From assembly GCA_035913415.1 (NCBI GenBank), contig JAMIIV010000208.1, forward strand, positions 1 through 20,426: a stretch of DNA of 20,426 nucleotides, given 5' to 3'. The position numbers were made by a program, and so were the translations under genes. Source of the stretch: UBA5070 sp035913415. GTDB lineage: Bacteria > Fibrobacterota > Fibrobacteria > UBA5070. The notes below the pieces were generated by a model. The model made no database searches. It was not told the DNA's origin and saw only the letters and a program-made list of their open reading frames with translations. Of the stretch, positions 19,462 through 20,426 are shown one piece after another (positions within the stretch are counted from its first letter, which is position 1; every line of letters begins with the position of its first letter).

Positions 19462-20205
19462 ATGTCGTCCTCGCTCCATCTTCCGCGCGCCGCCTGGTTG
19501 CCACGCGAACACGGCGCCTGGGCGATGTTCGCGGTGGCCTTGGGGGCGGGTTTGGCGGTGGGACATCCCCACCTGTCGGTCCTTCCGGGAACGGTTGTGC
19601 TGGGTGCGGGGTTCCTGCTGCACCACGCCGTGTTCCTGCCGCGCTCCCGTCGTCCCTCGGGACTGATTCCCGCCCTGCTGGCGGTCATCCTGGCGGCTCT
19701 GGTCGGCCTGGTGGCTGTCGCCCCTCTCGATCTCGTGACCGTCTCCCTTCTCGCCCCCGCGATCGCCAGCGGTCTGGCCACCCTGATCCGCCACCACAAC
19801 GGGCCGGCCCGGATGGACGCCCTGCCCTCGAACCTCGCGGGAGCCTTGGCCCTCGCGGGTCCTTCCTGGACCTTGGCGATCCTGGGATACATGTCCTCGC
19901 GCGAAGCCCTGATCCTTTGGGGGCTCCTGGCCCTGCAGAACGGCGTCGGGGTGTTGCTGGTCCAATCGCGCCTCCCCCGTTTCACCTCCCGCACCGGGCC
20001 TTGGAGCGGGGCGTTGGTCGCCGCCGGCTTTGGTCTGCTCCTGCACCCCGGGCACGCCGTGGCCTGGGCCCTGCTGGTGTTTGCTCGCCCCGTCATATCG
20101 GAATTTCTGCGCGGAAAGGTCGTTCCCCTCAAGACCCTCGGGCGACTGGAAGGCACCCTGCAGATCCTGGGCGCGCTCGTGCTGGTCTCCAGCCTGAAGC
20201 GCTGA
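19462..20205 (+). CDS. YwiC-like membrane protein
   Basis: Predicted 247 residues, mostly hydrophobic, with about seven to eight membrane segments. The N-terminal motif LPREHGAW (13-20) followed by a membrane helix is the hallmark of the YwiC-like family; B. subtilis YwiC is encoded near the anaerobic fnr/nar region and has no settled function. The rest is segments of small and hydrophobic residues with short loops, including RHHNGPARMD near residue 110 and RPVISEF near the end. It is divergent from the cation transporter across a 98-bp gap and has no operon partner in the window. Topology reminiscent of UbiA-type prenyltransferases could be argued, but no DxxxD motif is seen. Confidence 0.8.
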   Translation: MSSSLHLPRAAWLPREHGAWAMFAVALGAGLAVGHPHLSVLPGTVVLGAGFLLHHAVFLPRSRRPSGLIPALLAVILAALVGLVAVAPLDLVTVSLLAPAIASGLATLIRHHNGPARMDALPSNLAGALALAGPSWTLAILGYMSSREALILWGLLALQNGVGVLLVQSRLPRFTSRTGPWSGALVAAGFGLLLHPGHAVAWALLVFARPVISEFLRGKVVPLKTLGRLEGTLQILGALVLVSSLKR

Positions 20206-20248
20206 AACACGAGCCGGACGACGGCCATCGGCGGCGCCGATCTCCCCC

Positions 20249-20270
20249 ATCGGAAGGTCCGATTTCGATT
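20249..20270 (+). terminator. Possible terminator after the YwiC-like gene
   Basis: ATCGGA (20249-20254) pairs with TCCGAT (20258-20263) and is followed by TTCGATT. A similar hairpin, ATCGGC/GCCGAT, lies just upstream at 20227-20241. Stems are short, so the call is modest. Confidence 0.45.
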
Positions 20271-20275
20271 CGGTG

Positions 20276-20343
20276 GTGGTTCCCGGTAAGTTTCTCCTTG
20301 TCACCAGTGGCGTGATATCCAACCACAGTACACCAGGAGAAAC
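20276..20343 (+). promoter_or_regulatory. ahpC leader with crossing stems over the Shine-Dalgarno
   Basis: GTTTCTCCT (20290-20298) is the exact inverse of AGGAGAAAC (20335-20343), which contains the ahpC Shine-Dalgarno. GTGGTT (20276-20281) is the inverse of AACCAC (20321-20326). The two pairings cross, so they would form a pseudoknot or exclude each other. Whether all of this is transcribed is unknown. Confidence 0.35.
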
Positions 20344-20347
20344 GACC

Positions 20348-20426
20348 ATGTCGATCATCAACAGCCAGGTTCCCGCGTTCTCGGCCCAGGTCTACCAGAA
20401 CGAGACCTTCCGCACCGTCACCGAGA
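20348..20426 (+). CDS. ahpC: Alkyl hydroperoxide reductase AhpC (3' partial)
   Basis: Only the first 26 residues are in the window (MSIINSQVPAFSAQVYQNET and onward to TVTE). They match the start of bacterial AhpC (E. coli begins MSLINTKIKPF), the typical 2-Cys peroxiredoxin that reduces hydrogen peroxide and organic hydroperoxides in the cytoplasm. The catalytic cysteines lie beyond the edge. AGGAG is placed seven to eight bases before the ATG. Whether ahpF follows cannot be seen. Confidence 0.85.
   Translation, partial: MSIINSQVPAFSAQVYQNETFRTVTE

Overview
This 20.4 kb window is GC-rich, gene-dense chromosomal DNA from a diderm (Gram-negative type) bacterium. It encodes a BamD-like outer-membrane assembly lipoprotein, further lipoproteins, a probable outer-membrane beta-barrel and a YwiC-like membrane protein. 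A one-chain pyruvate:ferredoxin oxidoreductase (NifJ) points to anaerobic or fermentative pyruvate metabolism, and an AhpC-type peroxiredoxin at the right edge points to oxygen exposure. A TAnnTT-type promoter box recurs in front of several genes and resembles the Bacteroidetes consensus. Together these suggest a member of the FCB group, possibly Fibrobacterota. That placement is inference. No tRNA, rRNA, CRISPR array, phage gene or insertion sequence was seen.

Layout. Bases 1-2791 (+): two overlapping half-transporter genes for a heterodimeric ABC exporter (MdlA/MdlB type), the first cut by the window edge. Bases 2799-4077 (-): two overlapping genes of unknown function, a membrane protein and a short secreted protein. 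Bases 4137-5852 (-): an AAA-ATPase-like protein with a C-terminal PD-(D/E)XK nuclease domain. Bases 6059-10620 (-): nifJ followed by a translationally overlapping dihydroorotate-dehydrogenase-like flavoprotein gene, ending in a strong intrinsic terminator. Bases 10776-11597 (+): bamD-like lipoprotein gene, divergent from nifJ. Bases 11789-13633 (-): mnmG (tRNA U34 modification). Bases 13777-16421 (+): a three-gene envelope operon of small lipoprotein, beta-barrel-like protein with an EF-hand-like loop, and an endonuclease/exonuclease/phosphatase-fold lipoprotein. Bases 16484-18592 (+): DEAD-box RNA helicase and nrdR, 3 bp apart. Bases 18737-19363 (-): cation diffusion facilitator. Bases 19462-20205 (+): YwiC-like membrane protein. 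From 20348 (+): start of ahpC.

Non-coding structure is the most unusual part. The convergent gap between nrdR and the cation transporter is almost entirely perfect inverted repeats, one nested inside another. A palindrome core, GAGACGCCC/GGGCGTCTC, occurs three times: in the bamD terminator, again 50 bp further on, and in the nrdR cluster 7 kb away. This looks like a REP-like dispersed family. Genes lacking a Shine-Dalgarno sequence tend to have a TAnnTT-like box 7-11 nt before the start codon, which would place the transcript start at or next to the start codon (leaderless mRNA). Genes with a good Shine-Dalgarno either have such a box further upstream or none visible. The ahpC leader can form two mutually crossing stems, one of which would hide its Shine-Dalgarno sequence.
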